From Rhodospirillales bacterium (GTDB lineage: Bacteria > Pseudomonadota > Alphaproteobacteria > SMXQ01), in assembly GCA_024638585.1 (NCBI GenBank), contig JAHEKA010000001.1:1-26727 (forward strand): a stretch of 26,727 nt of DNA, read 5' to 3'. This document shows positions 16,246 to 23,129 of this stretch, piece after piece. The notes under the pieces were generated by a model. That model did not search any database. It saw only the letters and a list, made by a program, of their open reading frames with translations, and was not told where the DNA came from. Every line of letters begins with the position of its first letter. The stretch's first letter is position 1. The position numbers and the translations under genes were made by a program.

Positions 16246-16722
16246 TGAATCTCTTTATGTCAGAGGCTGTCGACCCGCGGCCCGGTCAAAAAACTGGTGT
16301 TTGGGATTGGTTCTTGCCACTGCCGAAACCGGCCTCACCCATTGATCGACGCGCCTTGTACCACAATTCCCCAGAATAGAGCGTAACTTTCAGGACCATG
16401 AGGCCCCCATGGTTACCAAGCGGTTAACCGAAGGGTTCAAACCGGCGGACCTTTTCGATGACCGGCCCGGTTTGGTGGCCTCTCCGCCTCGGCGGGGGCG
16501 GCCGGCCCAATGCACCCTCCGGCCGCGACCGGCCAGGCGCACGTCACAATTACCTTGCAATTGGTGGCTTGGAGGCCCATATAGCGCCCGTGACGGCTCC
16601 GCAGCCGGTTTAGAATTGGTCCCGCCCAAAGGCGGTTGATACTTTCCCCTGAAATCGTTGTGCGGTCTTTCACCCCGGGCGCAGTGCCGTTCCGGGCTTC
16701 AATGACTTATGAAAGAAATAAA
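16246..16722. other. Long non-coding region between the desaturase and cold-shock genes
   Basis: This stretch of 477 bases separates two divergent genes. Open frames within it (for example 16409-16639 on the plus strand) show no recognisable protein and irregular codon use. It contains several GC-rich inverted repeats (for example CCGCC/GGCGG at 16622-16635) and a promoter candidate for the cold-shock gene. The rest is probably divergent promoters and a long cold-shock mRNA leader. Confidence 0.5.
16555..16583 (+). promoter_or_regulatory. Candidate promoter for the cold-shock gene
   Basis: TTGCAA (16555-16560) and CATATA (16578-16583) are separated by 17 bases, a fair sigma70-type pair. Transcription starting near 16590 would give a leader of about 130 bases before the ATG at 16723, in keeping with the long 5' leaders of cspA-type mRNAs. 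Confidence 0.4.
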
Positions 16723-16926
16723 ATGACCAAAGGTACCGTAAAGTTTTTTAACGCGACGCGCGGCTTCGGATTCATTTCCCCCGAAGACGGCACGAAAGAT
16801 GTATTCGTCCATATTACCGCCGTCGAGCAGGCCGGCATGTCCGGGCTCGATGAGGGGCAGACGGTAAGCTTCGATGTCGAAGCCGATGCCCGCGGCCCCA
16901 AGGCCGTTAATCTTCAGGCCGATTGA
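16723..16926 (+). CDS. cspA: Cold-shock domain protein (CspA family)
   Basis: This 67-residue single cold-shock domain has the two RNA-binding motifs in place: RNP1-like GFGFIS at about 14-19 and RNP2-like VFVHIT at about 27-32. The N terminus TKGTVKFFN is characteristic. These small OB-fold proteins bind single-stranded RNA and act as RNA chaperones in cold or other stress. I place the start at the ATG at 16723 because it matches the family's length; an ATG at 16702 would add seven residues, and the frame stays open back to 16636. The Arg in place of the usual Lys before GFGFI and the acidic C-terminal half are normal variation. A long leader precedes it, and a DEAD-box helicase gene follows, a natural functional partner. 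Confidence 0.95.
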   Translation: MTKGTVKFFNATRGFGFISPEDGTKDVFVHITAVEQAGMSGLDEGQTVSFDVEADARGPKAVNLQAD

Positions 16927-16935
16927 CGGTCTAGA

Positions 16936-16953
16936 TGAGGCGTTCGCGCCTCA
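16936..16953 (+). terminator. Hairpin with TTCG loop after the cold-shock gene
   Basis: A perfect 7-bp stem (TGAGGCG at 16936-16942, CGCCTCA at 16947-16953) closes on a TTCG tetraloop ten bases after the csp stop. The following ACTCTATTTCCC is only a weak U-tract, so termination may be partial. Confidence 0.5.
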
Positions 16954-16962
16954 ACTCTATTT

Positions 16963-17008
16963 CCCGCGGTTGCGCAAAGCGCTCTGAAATCAAGCGCTCC
17001 GCCGCGGG
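16963..17008 (+). other. Nested hairpin in the leader of the DEAD-box helicase gene
   Basis: An outer 7-bp stem (CCCGCGG at 16963-16969, CCGCGGG at 17002-17008) encloses an inner 6-bp stem (AGCGCT at 16978-16983 and 16993-16998, loop CTGAAATCA). It lies in the 210-base gap between csp and the helicase gene and could be a structured 5' leader or an intergenic processing site. Confidence 0.4.
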
Positions 17009-17136
17009 ACATAAAATTCCTTTATCTCCGTTGTTTCCAGATGCGCGTGGAAGCGGCAACAGCGCCCGGTGTGGCGCGTGCCGGCTAGCCCCTCCTGGGG
17101 TGCCCACGCGCTCGCCCGCGTAGAAAGAACAAACAC

Positions 17137-18369
17137 TTGAACAATCATCTCAGTTTTTCGGAACTTGGTGTAGCAAAACCCCTGTGCGGAATTCTCGCCG
17201 CCAGGAACTACCACACCCCCACGCCCATTCAGGCGCGGGCCATTCCCGTTCTGTTGGAAGGCCGTGACGTTCTGGGCGTTGCCCAGACCGGCACCGGCAA
17301 GACCGCCGCCTTCGCGCTGCCGGTCCTGCAGAACCTGTCGAACCGGGAGCGCCGCTCCGGCCCGCGCGCACTCGTCCTTGCGCCGACCCGTGAGCTGGCC
17401 ATCCAGATCGCCGACGGCTTCAAGGCCTATGGCGCGCCCACGAAGCTGCGCCTGGCCTTGGTATATGGCGGCGTGTCCCCACGCGGACAGATCGATAAAT
17501 TGCGCCGCGGCGTGGACATCATCGTTGCGACCCCCGGGCGCCTGGTGGACCTCATGAACCAGGGACACGCGGTTCTCCGGGATGTCGAATGCCTGGTCCT
17601 GGATGAGGCGGACCGGATGCTCGACATGGGGTTCATCCGCGACATGCGTAAGATCGTCGACGCGGTCCCCGGGCAGCGGCAGTCTCTTCTGTTTTCCGCG
17701 ACCATGCCGAAAGAGATCGAGCGGCTGGCTGCGGACATGCTGCACGACCCCGTTCGAATCGACATCGCCCCGGAAGTGGTCGCGATCGAAACGGTCCAGC
17801 AAAGCGTTCACTTCGTTGACGGTCGGGCAAAGATGGGCTTCCTGCGTGAGCTCATGGGGGACGCGGATTTGTCCCGGGTCATTGTGTTTACCCGGACAAA
17901 GCGCCGCGCCAATTTCGTTGCGGAAAAACTTGTCGGGGCGGGCGTTGCTGCCGAGGCGATCCACGGCAACAAATCCCAAGGCCAGCGCCAACGCGCACTG
18001 AACAATTTCCGCAAAGGTTCGGCCCGTGTCCTGGTGGCGACCGATATCGCCGCGCGCGGCATCGACGTGCCGGGTGTCACCCATGTCATCAACTTTGAAC
18101 TGCCCAATGAGCCGGAAAGCTATGTGCATCGCATCGGCCGCACGGCCCGGGCCGGGGCCCTGGGCACCGCGGTATCGTTCTGCGCCGCCGACGAATACGC
18201 TTACCTGCGTGATATCGAGGCACTGACCCGGACCCCGATTTCGGTTGCAAGCGGCATGCGGCCATCGGGCACGGTGACGCCGAAGCCGAAACGGAGTGGC
18301 CGAAATGCACCCACGCGTCAACGCAGTCGTCCGCGCCGGCAGAGTCGGGCGCGTCGCCGCGCCGCTTGA
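17137..18369 (+). CDS. rhlE: DEAD-box ATP-dependent RNA helicase (RhlE-like)
   Basis: The 410-residue protein has the full DEAD-box motif set. These are a Q motif around 27-32 (TPTPIQ), Walker A AQTGTGKT (49-56), PTREL (83-87), GG (111-112), TPGR (132-135), DEAD (156-159), SAT (187-189), ARGIDVPG (306-313) and HRIGRTARAG (331-340). A short, strongly basic Arg-rich tail (385-410) probably binds RNA. The FSELGV start matches the RhlE/CsdA group. The start is taken as TTG at 17137, the only sensible start that keeps the Q-motif region, with a modest AGAAAG site; no ATG occurs upstream in frame. It unwinds structured RNA, likely in ribosome assembly or mRNA turnover, and follows a cold-shock gene, suggesting cold-adapted expression. 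Confidence 0.94.
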   Translation: MNNHLSFSELGVAKPLCGILAARNYHTPTPIQARAIPVLLEGRDVLGVAQTGTGKTAAFALPVLQNLSNRERRSGPRALVLAPTRELAIQIADGFKAYGAPTKLRLALVYGGVSPRGQIDKLRRGVDIIVATPGRLVDLMNQGHAVLRDVECLVLDEADRMLDMGFIRDMRKIVDAVPGQRQSLLFSATMPKEIERLAADMLHDPVRIDIAPEVVAIETVQQSVHFVDGRAKMGFLRELMGDADLSRVIVFTRTKRRANFVAEKLVGAGVAAEAIHGNKSQGQRQRALNNFRKGSARVLVATDIAARGIDVPGVTHVINFELPNEPESYVHRIGRTARAGALGTAVSFCAADEYAYLRDIEALTRTPISVASGMRPSGTVTPKPKRSGRNAPTRQRSRPRRQSRARRRAA

Positions 18370-18430
18370 CGTGCAATGTCACTTCCCCTGCCGCGCCAAA
18401 ATCGACAATTGCAAAGCCTAGGAGAAAACG

Positions 18431-18661
18431 ATGGGCCGCAAGAAACCCAAGGGCAAGAGCGCCGCGTTCGTCGCCTTCAATGTCGTCTATGAAGACGGCA
18501 TGGTGACCTCGAACCGGCGGGTCGCGAGCGAACTGCTCGACCAATCCTTCGGCGAACCGCTCGAGGACTTGGTTCGCGCCGCGATCGAGGACCAGGACAA
18601 TGAGATTGCCAAGCGCGCCGGTCGCCGCCGGGCCGACATCAAGTCCATCGAACGGGTCTGA
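18431..18661 (+). CDS. Small hypothetical protein downstream of the helicase
   Basis: The 76-residue product is not recognised as a named family. It starts with a basic MGRKKPKGK stretch, continues with FVAFNVVYEDGMVTSNRRVAS, a short beta-hairpin-like part, and then a helix-prone segment (LEDLVRAAIEDQDNEIAKRAGRRRADI). It is soluble, with mixed charge and no signal peptide. The coding quality looks good: an AGGAGA site 7 bases before the ATG and a steady GC-rich third position. It sits 61 bases after the rhlE stop with no terminator visible between, so it is probably co-transcribed. A role with RNA or ribosomes is an inference from location and its basic ends only. Confidence 0.7.
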   Translation: MGRKKPKGKSAAFVAFNVVYEDGMVTSNRRVASELLDQSFGEPLEDLVRAAIEDQDNEIAKRAGRRRADIKSIERV

Positions 18662-18775
18662 CCTCGGCATTGGGCGCTTGGTGGGTCCAAGGGGTGCGTG
18701 CCCGCCAGCCTTTGCCGCGGCCGGGCCGGGGCATCGGGACCGCGCCAATGGCCCCCATCGGCCCGAATAGCCTCA

Positions 18776-18823
18776 TATAATACGGCCCCCTATGGGAGGC
18801 ATTTCGTGATATATAGGGCCGCA
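18776..18823 (+). promoter_or_regulatory. Possible promoter and dyad before the cupin gene
   Basis: A perfect TATAAT (18776-18781) lies in the otherwise GC-rich gap. It is followed by an inverted repeat: CGGCCC plus TAT on the left, from 18783, pairs with ATA plus GGGCCG on the right, ending near 18823. No good -35 is visible 16-18 bases upstream, so an activator-dependent promoter is possible. Confidence 0.35.
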
Positions 18824-18862
18824 GACAGGCAGAGTACCGCATAGGTGAATAGGGAACGGCAG

Positions 18863-19462
18863 ATGAGCGAAGACACCCTCAGCGATCAAGAAACCGACGT
18901 CTACGTCAAACCGGGCGATCCTGGGCACAATGCCGGTAAAGAGGTCGTTTGGACGCGCTGGCAGAAAAAGCGCACTTTTGTGCGCGCGCTCGAAGGCACC
19001 TATGGGGAAGTCTACAAGAGCCTGTATTCCCAGCCCCGCGTCTATCCCCATGGCGATTTCGCGTGGAAAGGGGGGCCGGGATATTACGACAAGGCGCCGA
19101 TCAATCCCCAGGCGGTCGAGATCGCCCAGTCCATCGAATGCCATATCAGCGCGTTTGCCGCCCATTGCCACGGCCAGAAGCACGGGCACATGAACTCGGC
19201 GGTGTTCTATATCCTGACCGGCCAGGGCCACGACGTTCATGACGGGGTGACCTTGCCCTACGAGTCGGGCGATGCCTGCATCGTCGAGAACGGCTGCGTG
19301 CACCAGCATTTCAACGACGGCGACAACGAAATGATCGCCCTGGTGATGAAAGCGAAGCCGCTCTTCCTGTTCATGCACATGCTGTTCCAGAAGGTGGTCG
19401 AATACCCGCCCAAGGAACTGCCGACCGGGGTCGATGATTACGATCCGCCGGTCGATCTCTGA
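18863..19462 (+). CDS. Cupin domain protein
   Basis: This soluble protein has 199 residues from the ATG at 18863, which has an AGGGAACGG site. A GTG at 18845 would add six residues. A single cupin barrel occupies the middle and C-terminal half. HGQKHGHMNSAVFYILTGQGHDVHDG is the first cupin motif with the metal-binding histidines, and the second is the HQHFN segment within GDACIVENGCVHQHFN. The N-terminal 80 residues are non-barrel and rich in aromatic residues. Such proteins are often dioxygenases, isomerases or binding proteins using Fe or Mn. The HFN motif is shared with both halves of the bicupin at 24857, so the two are likely relatives serving the same pathway. The substrate is unknown. 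Confidence 0.87.
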   Translation: MSEDTLSDQETDVYVKPGDPGHNAGKEVVWTRWQKKRTFVRALEGTYGEVYKSLYSQPRVYPHGDFAWKGGPGYYDKAPINPQAVEIAQSIECHISAFAAHCHGQKHGHMNSAVFYILTGQGHDVHDGVTLPYESGDACIVENGCVHQHFNDGDNEMIALVMKAKPLFLFMHMLFQKVVEYPPKELPTGVDDYDPPVDL

Positions 19463-19668
19463 GCCTCCCGCCCCGGCGATTGCCACGGGAGGACCGCTTC
19501 GCCGTTAAGAGGGCGCGCGCGTCGGCCGGATCCTGGCGGGCGGGTTTCCCTATATTGAGGATCACGTAGCTATCGCCGGCGGTGGGTTGGCCCCGCCGCT
19601 GGCATTCACCTGCGTGGCACCTCGGTGCTGCCTCCGATTTGAGCCCAATCCCAGGGGTTGGGGCCGTA

Positions 19669-20748
19669 TCAGGGATGGACGTCTTCGGTGAACCAGTCGG
19701 TCGGCAGTTCGTGGCCCCGGCCGGCCTCGACGGCCTTGGCGTAGAACGCCGCCCCGGTGGCGGTGAACTGGAAGCCGAGCCCATGATAATTGAGGAAGCA
19801 CGTCACCTGATCGGCGTTGTCCCGGGCCGGGGCCTGGCCGGCGACCACCTTGGCCAGGGTAGGGGCCTTCAAGATCTGATCGAAGCCGTCGACTTCGGCG
19901 ATCTCCTTGCCGAGGTCGGGAATGGTCAGCCCTTCGGGCGCCAGGATATGGTCGTCGCCCATATTTCCGGGGTCGTGGATCGCCAGCAGGTCGACGCGGT
20001 CCAACACGGCGGTTTCGAACTCGCCGTCGCGGATGGTGGCGAGATGCATCCCGGGCTCCACCCAGTCGCGGAAGAAAATGTTCTCCATGGAATTGGTGGC
20101 GGTCACGACGATGTCCGCGCCGCGCACCGCGTCCTCTGGCTGGTCCGCGGCGATCACCTCGATCCCGTGCCGTTCCGACATGGTCGTGGCGAATGTGGCA
20201 CGGTGCTCCGCATTGGGGCTGTACACCCGGGCACGTTTGATCGGTCGCACGGCGAGCGCCGCTTCCAGATGTGCGCCCGCCTGCCAGCCGGTGCCGAGCA
20301 GCCCCAGGGTTTCCGAATCCTCGCGCGCCATGTGCTTGATCGACAAACCGGTGGATCCGGCCACGCGCAGGCGCTGGATGGCGCCATCGGGGAAGATGGC
20401 GAGCGGCTCTCCGGTGGCCGACGAGAACAGAAGCACCAGGCCGACCCAGCGGTTGCCCGGCGCCAGCGGCGCCTTGACCCGGCGTACCTTGTTGCCGTCG
20501 CGCGGCCAGGTCACGATGTCGGAATTGATGCGGATGGTGCCGACTTCCAGGTCCGGCACCACGCCCGATGCCATCTTCAGCCAATAGCGCGCGCCGGAAT
20601 CATAGGGCGTCTCGCTCACCAGATCGGCCCGGCCCCCGGCCACCGCCCGGCCTTCGGCGATGTTGCGATAGGCCGGTTCCAGCGCGGCGATCACGTCCTT
20701 CATGGTGAGAAGACCGTCGACGTCTTCGTTGCCGAGGATCAGGGTCAT
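19669..20748 (-). CDS. Ornithine cyclodeaminase / mu-crystallin family protein
   Basis: The 359-residue NAD(P)-dependent protein belongs to the OCD/mu-crystallin fold. The N-terminal substrate lobe begins MTLILGNEDVDGLLTMKDVI. The Rossmann lobe has LGLLGTGWQAGAHLEAAL as the dinucleotide-binding glycine motif, followed by AVRPIKRARVYSPN and ADIVVTATNS. The start is the ATG at 20748, preceded by a strong AAAGGAGG site. The frame remains open for a further 800 bases upstream, but that is the antisense of the ComA-like gene. Members include ornithine cyclodeaminase, imine/ketimine reductases, alanine dehydrogenase and iminosuccinate reductase. It is transcribed divergently from the ComA-like gene at 20842 with 93 bases between. 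Confidence 0.9.
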   Translation of the reverse strand: MTLILGNEDVDGLLTMKDVIAALEPAYRNIAEGRAVAGGRADLVSETPYDSGARYWLKMASGVVPDLEVGTIRINSDIVTWPRDGNKVRRVKAPLAPGNRWVGLVLLFSSATGEPLAIFPDGAIQRLRVAGSTGLSIKHMAREDSETLGLLGTGWQAGAHLEAALAVRPIKRARVYSPNAEHRATFATTMSERHGIEVIAADQPEDAVRGADIVVTATNSMENIFFRDWVEPGMHLATIRDGEFETAVLDRVDLLAIHDPGNMGDDHILAPEGLTIPDLGKEIAEVDGFDQILKAPTLAKVVAGQAPARDNADQVTCFLNYHGLGFQFTATGAAFYAKAVEAGRGHELPTDWFTEDVHP

Positions 20749-20841
20749 GGGTCCTCCTTTCCGGCCGGTTGACAGTGTGCGGCGTCTCGGGTTGAGTGTC
20801 CCCGCTCTTATACAAGAAAAAGCAAGCGAAGGAACCTCACC

Positions 20842-21627
20842 ATGGCCCAGGATGCCGATCTCTCCAAGAACGCATTTCCCTTCATCCGTGTCGCCCCCCG
20901 GCTGCCCAAGCCACGTGACGTGGGGCTCACCATCGTCGCCGACCGGGGTCTTGGGATGAACCGGATCGATGATCTCGTGGACTCGGCCGGCGACCATATC
21001 GACGTGGTCAAGATCGCCATCGGGGCCTGGCGGCTGCAATCGGAAGCCTTCCTCAAGAAGAAGATCGCGGCGCTGAAGAAAGCGAAGATCAAGACCTTCT
21101 TCGCGGGCGACGCGACAGAGGCCGCGTTCCAGCAGGGCGTGTCGAAGGAGTTCTACCAGGCGGTCAAGAAACTGGGCGCCGACGCGGTCGAGGTGTCGTC
21201 CGCCCAGGTCACCATGTCGCTGGACGACAAATGCGGGCTGATCAAGATGGCCAAGGGATCGGGGCTCAATGTGGTGGGGGAAGCCGGCCAGAAGGGCCAC
21301 GAGGATTGGACCCGCAGCCTGCCTTTCGTTTTGGCCCAGATCGAAGCCTATCAGAAGGCCGGTGCCTGGAAGGTGCTGGTCCAGGGGGAGGGGATCTCGG
21401 AGGGCGTGGAGGATCGCAAGGAGGATCTCCTTCTCAATATCGCCGCGCGCTTCGACATCAAGGACCTGATCTTCCAGGCCAAGGACAGCGCCACCCAGGA
21501 ATGGTTCATCTCCACCTTCGGCGGGCAGGTCAATCTGGACGTCGACGACCACCAGGTGCTGGACGTGGAACTGATGCGCCGGGGCCTGCGCAAGCGCGGC
21601 GTTTTCGGCCTGCTGGGAAGCCTGTAG
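20842..21627 (+). CDS. ComA-like protein (phosphosulfolactate synthase family)
   Basis: The 261-residue protein resembles phosphosulfolactate synthase (ComA), a TIM-barrel enzyme that adds sulfite to phosphoenolpyruvate in coenzyme M synthesis of methanogens. The recognisable features are KPRDVGLTIVADRGLG (23-38), DVVKIAIGAW (54-63), ADAVEVSSAQVTMS (113-126), VVGEAGQKGHED with a lysine at 151 in the region where ComA has its active-site EVGKK-type lysine, and the C-terminal WFISTFGGQVNLDVD followed by MRRGLRKRG. Bacteria do not normally make coenzyme M, so the reaction here may differ: sulfolactate metabolism or another PEP/pyruvate addition. The ATG at 20842 has an AAGGAA site. It is divergent from the OCD gene and converges on an MmgE/PrpD gene 15 bases downstream. 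Confidence 0.8.
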   Translation: MAQDADLSKNAFPFIRVAPRLPKPRDVGLTIVADRGLGMNRIDDLVDSAGDHIDVVKIAIGAWRLQSEAFLKKKIAALKKAKIKTFFAGDATEAAFQQGVSKEFYQAVKKLGADAVEVSSAQVTMSLDDKCGLIKMAKGSGLNVVGEAGQKGHEDWTRSLPFVLAQIEAYQKAGAWKVLVQGEGISEGVEDRKEDLLLNIAARFDIKDLIFQAKDSATQEWFISTFGGQVNLDVDDHQVLDVELMRRGLRKRGVFGLLGSL

Positions 21628-21642
21628 AGGTCTGCGGGGACC

Positions 21643-23016
21643 TCAGATTCTGAAAGTCGCGAGGGCCGAGAGGTCTTTCGCCCCGCCGATCCGCACGCAG
21701 AAGTCCAGCAGCTCTTCGCCGATTTCGGCGGGCCAGCCGCCATAGGCGACGTTGGCGCGGAACTTCGCGACCAGCTGTTCGCGTGTCAGCGGCTCCTTGC
21801 GTCCGCCGCGCATGTGGGGCTGGCGCAGCTCCTGCACGGTCCCGTCCTTGAAGGTCACGCGGATGTGGCCGGTGTAATTGTCGGGATACTCGTTCTCGGG
21901 ATCGATGACGTAGGAGATCTTGCGGCACAGTGTGAGGATCTCGGGATCGGCCGCCTTTTCGTCGGTGAACTGGTCGAGCCCGGCATCGCCGTCGAAGAAT
22001 CCCACAGCCATGCAGAACGGCATGGAGAACTTGGCGGCATAGCCCGAAGGCGGATCGTGCTTGTCGGCGAGCGGCTCCCACAACCGGTCGACCAGCCCCT
22101 CGCCGGTCTCGCAGACGATATTGTCGATCTGATCGGCGTCCGCACCGCTTTCGGCCAAGCGGATGGTGCAGTCGATAAAGGGATGGATCATGGTGCCGCA
22201 GGCATAGGGCTTGAAGGCGATGTGTTCCATGAACCACTCCTTGCCCAGGGTGGCGGTGGCAAAGTCGAAGCGCGGGTTCTCATAGCTCGGCGCGAAGGCC
22301 TTGAAGAAACTGTGCCCGCCCTCGAACACGGTGCGCGGGGCGAAATAGTCCTCCCGCCCCCAAAGGGCCGCCCGCAGGCCCGATTGCGCCGCCCAGCCGG
22401 GATGCAGGCGTTTGGTCCAGGCGCCGTCGGTGAGGTATTCGAGAATGCCCGAAGACAGCGATCCGGCGATGCCCAGCGCGCTGGTCATCTGCTGCGCGTT
22501 CAGCCCCAGCGCGACCGAGGCGCCCACCGTGCCCCCCAGCGCCCCGATCACGCCGACCGGGTGAAAGCCCGCGCGGTGGATCGCGCCCGGCGCGATGTGG
22601 TTGAAGCGGCAGATCGCCTCCAGCCCGCAGACGATGCCGAGAAGCGCGTCGGCGCCTGAGCGTTCGAACCGTTCGCAGGCGGCCAGCACCGCCGGGATCA
22701 CCATGGCGCCGACGCGGATCGGCGCGCCTTCCAGGGTGTCGTCGAAGTCCTCGCCATGGGTGGCGACGCCATTGACGATGGCGGCCCCCGCGGCATCCAG
22801 CGCTCGGCCGTGGCCGATGGCGGTGCAGGGGCCGGCCGCATCCAGACCGTCGATGATCTTGGTGACGTAATCGGTCTGGCGCGCGGCGATGCACAGGCCC
22901 GCCATATCGATCAGATCGTTGACGGCGATCTCCTTGGCCTTGTCCGGGATATCGTCCAGGGTCAGGTTGGCAAAAGTTTCCGCGAACCTCTCGGATACGG
23001 TCTGCACTTGCGTCAT
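21643..23016 (-). CDS. MmgE/PrpD family protein with HPGWAAQSG motif
   Basis: This is a 457-residue protein of the MmgE/PrpD family. HGEDFDDTLEGAPIRVGAMVIPAV supplies the Asp-rich pocket, GFHPVGVIGALGGTVGASVALGL the core helices, and KRLHPGWAAQSGLRAA the canonical MmgE/PrpD motif, so this copy is more typical than that at 13171. The C-terminal domain includes VTFKDGTVQELRQPHMRGGRKEPLT, the family's usual late strand-turn. Known activities include 2-methylcitrate dehydratase, cis-aconitate decarboxylase and iminodisuccinate epimerase. The ATG at 23016 is kept although the ribosome site is weak. It has a good promoter candidate at 23064-23092. It converges on the ComA-like gene. Confidence 0.88.
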   Translation of the reverse strand: MTQVQTVSERFAETFANLTLDDIPDKAKEIAVNDLIDMAGLCIAARQTDYVTKIIDGLDAAGPCTAIGHGRALDAAGAAIVNGVATHGEDFDDTLEGAPIRVGAMVIPAVLAACERFERSGADALLGIVCGLEAICRFNHIAPGAIHRAGFHPVGVIGALGGTVGASVALGLNAQQMTSALGIAGSLSSGILEYLTDGAWTKRLHPGWAAQSGLRAALWGREDYFAPRTVFEGGHSFFKAFAPSYENPRFDFATATLGKEWFMEHIAFKPYACGTMIHPFIDCTIRLAESGADADQIDNIVCETGEGLVDRLWEPLADKHDPPSGYAAKFSMPFCMAVGFFDGDAGLDQFTDEKAADPEILTLCRKISYVIDPENEYPDNYTGHIRVTFKDGTVQELRQPHMRGGRKEPLTREQLVAKFRANVAYGGWPAEIGEELLDFCVRIGGAKDLSALATFRI

Positions 23017-23063
23017 CGTCTGGGCTCGTTTTGGTGGGATCCGGGAATTTTTTCAGGAGCCCC

Positions 23064-23092
23064 AGCATAGCCCGTGCTATGACTTTTCCCAA
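23064..23092 (-). promoter_or_regulatory. Promoter with overlapping dyad before MmgE/PrpD gene
   Basis: On the minus strand TTGGGA (23092-23087) and TATGCT (23069-23064) are 17 bases apart, a fair sigma70-type pair 48 bases before the gene's ATG. A perfect dyad CATAGC-CCGT-GCTATG (23066-23081) covers the -10 and its upstream flank, a sensible operator position in this divergent gap shared with the GMC oxidoreductase gene. Confidence 0.55.
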
Positions 23093-23129
23093 CGGCTGCT
23101 GCGACTCTTGGGGGCCAATCAGGGGGCGA

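Noticed and set aside
16409..16639. 76-codon open frame before the cold-shock gene
   Set aside because: There is no recognisable protein, codon choice is irregular and no ribosome site was seen. It is probably leader or promoter DNA.
20769..20814. TTGACA at 20769 as a promoter with TATACA at 20809 for the ComA-like gene
   Set aside because: The spacing of 34 bases is too long for one promoter, and the TTGAGT at 20792 is too close to TATACA (11 bases).
20749..21552. N-terminal extension of the OCD frame to 21552
   Set aside because: The extra 268 codons are antisense to the ComA-like gene. A strong ribosome site precedes the ATG at 20748, which gives the normal family length.
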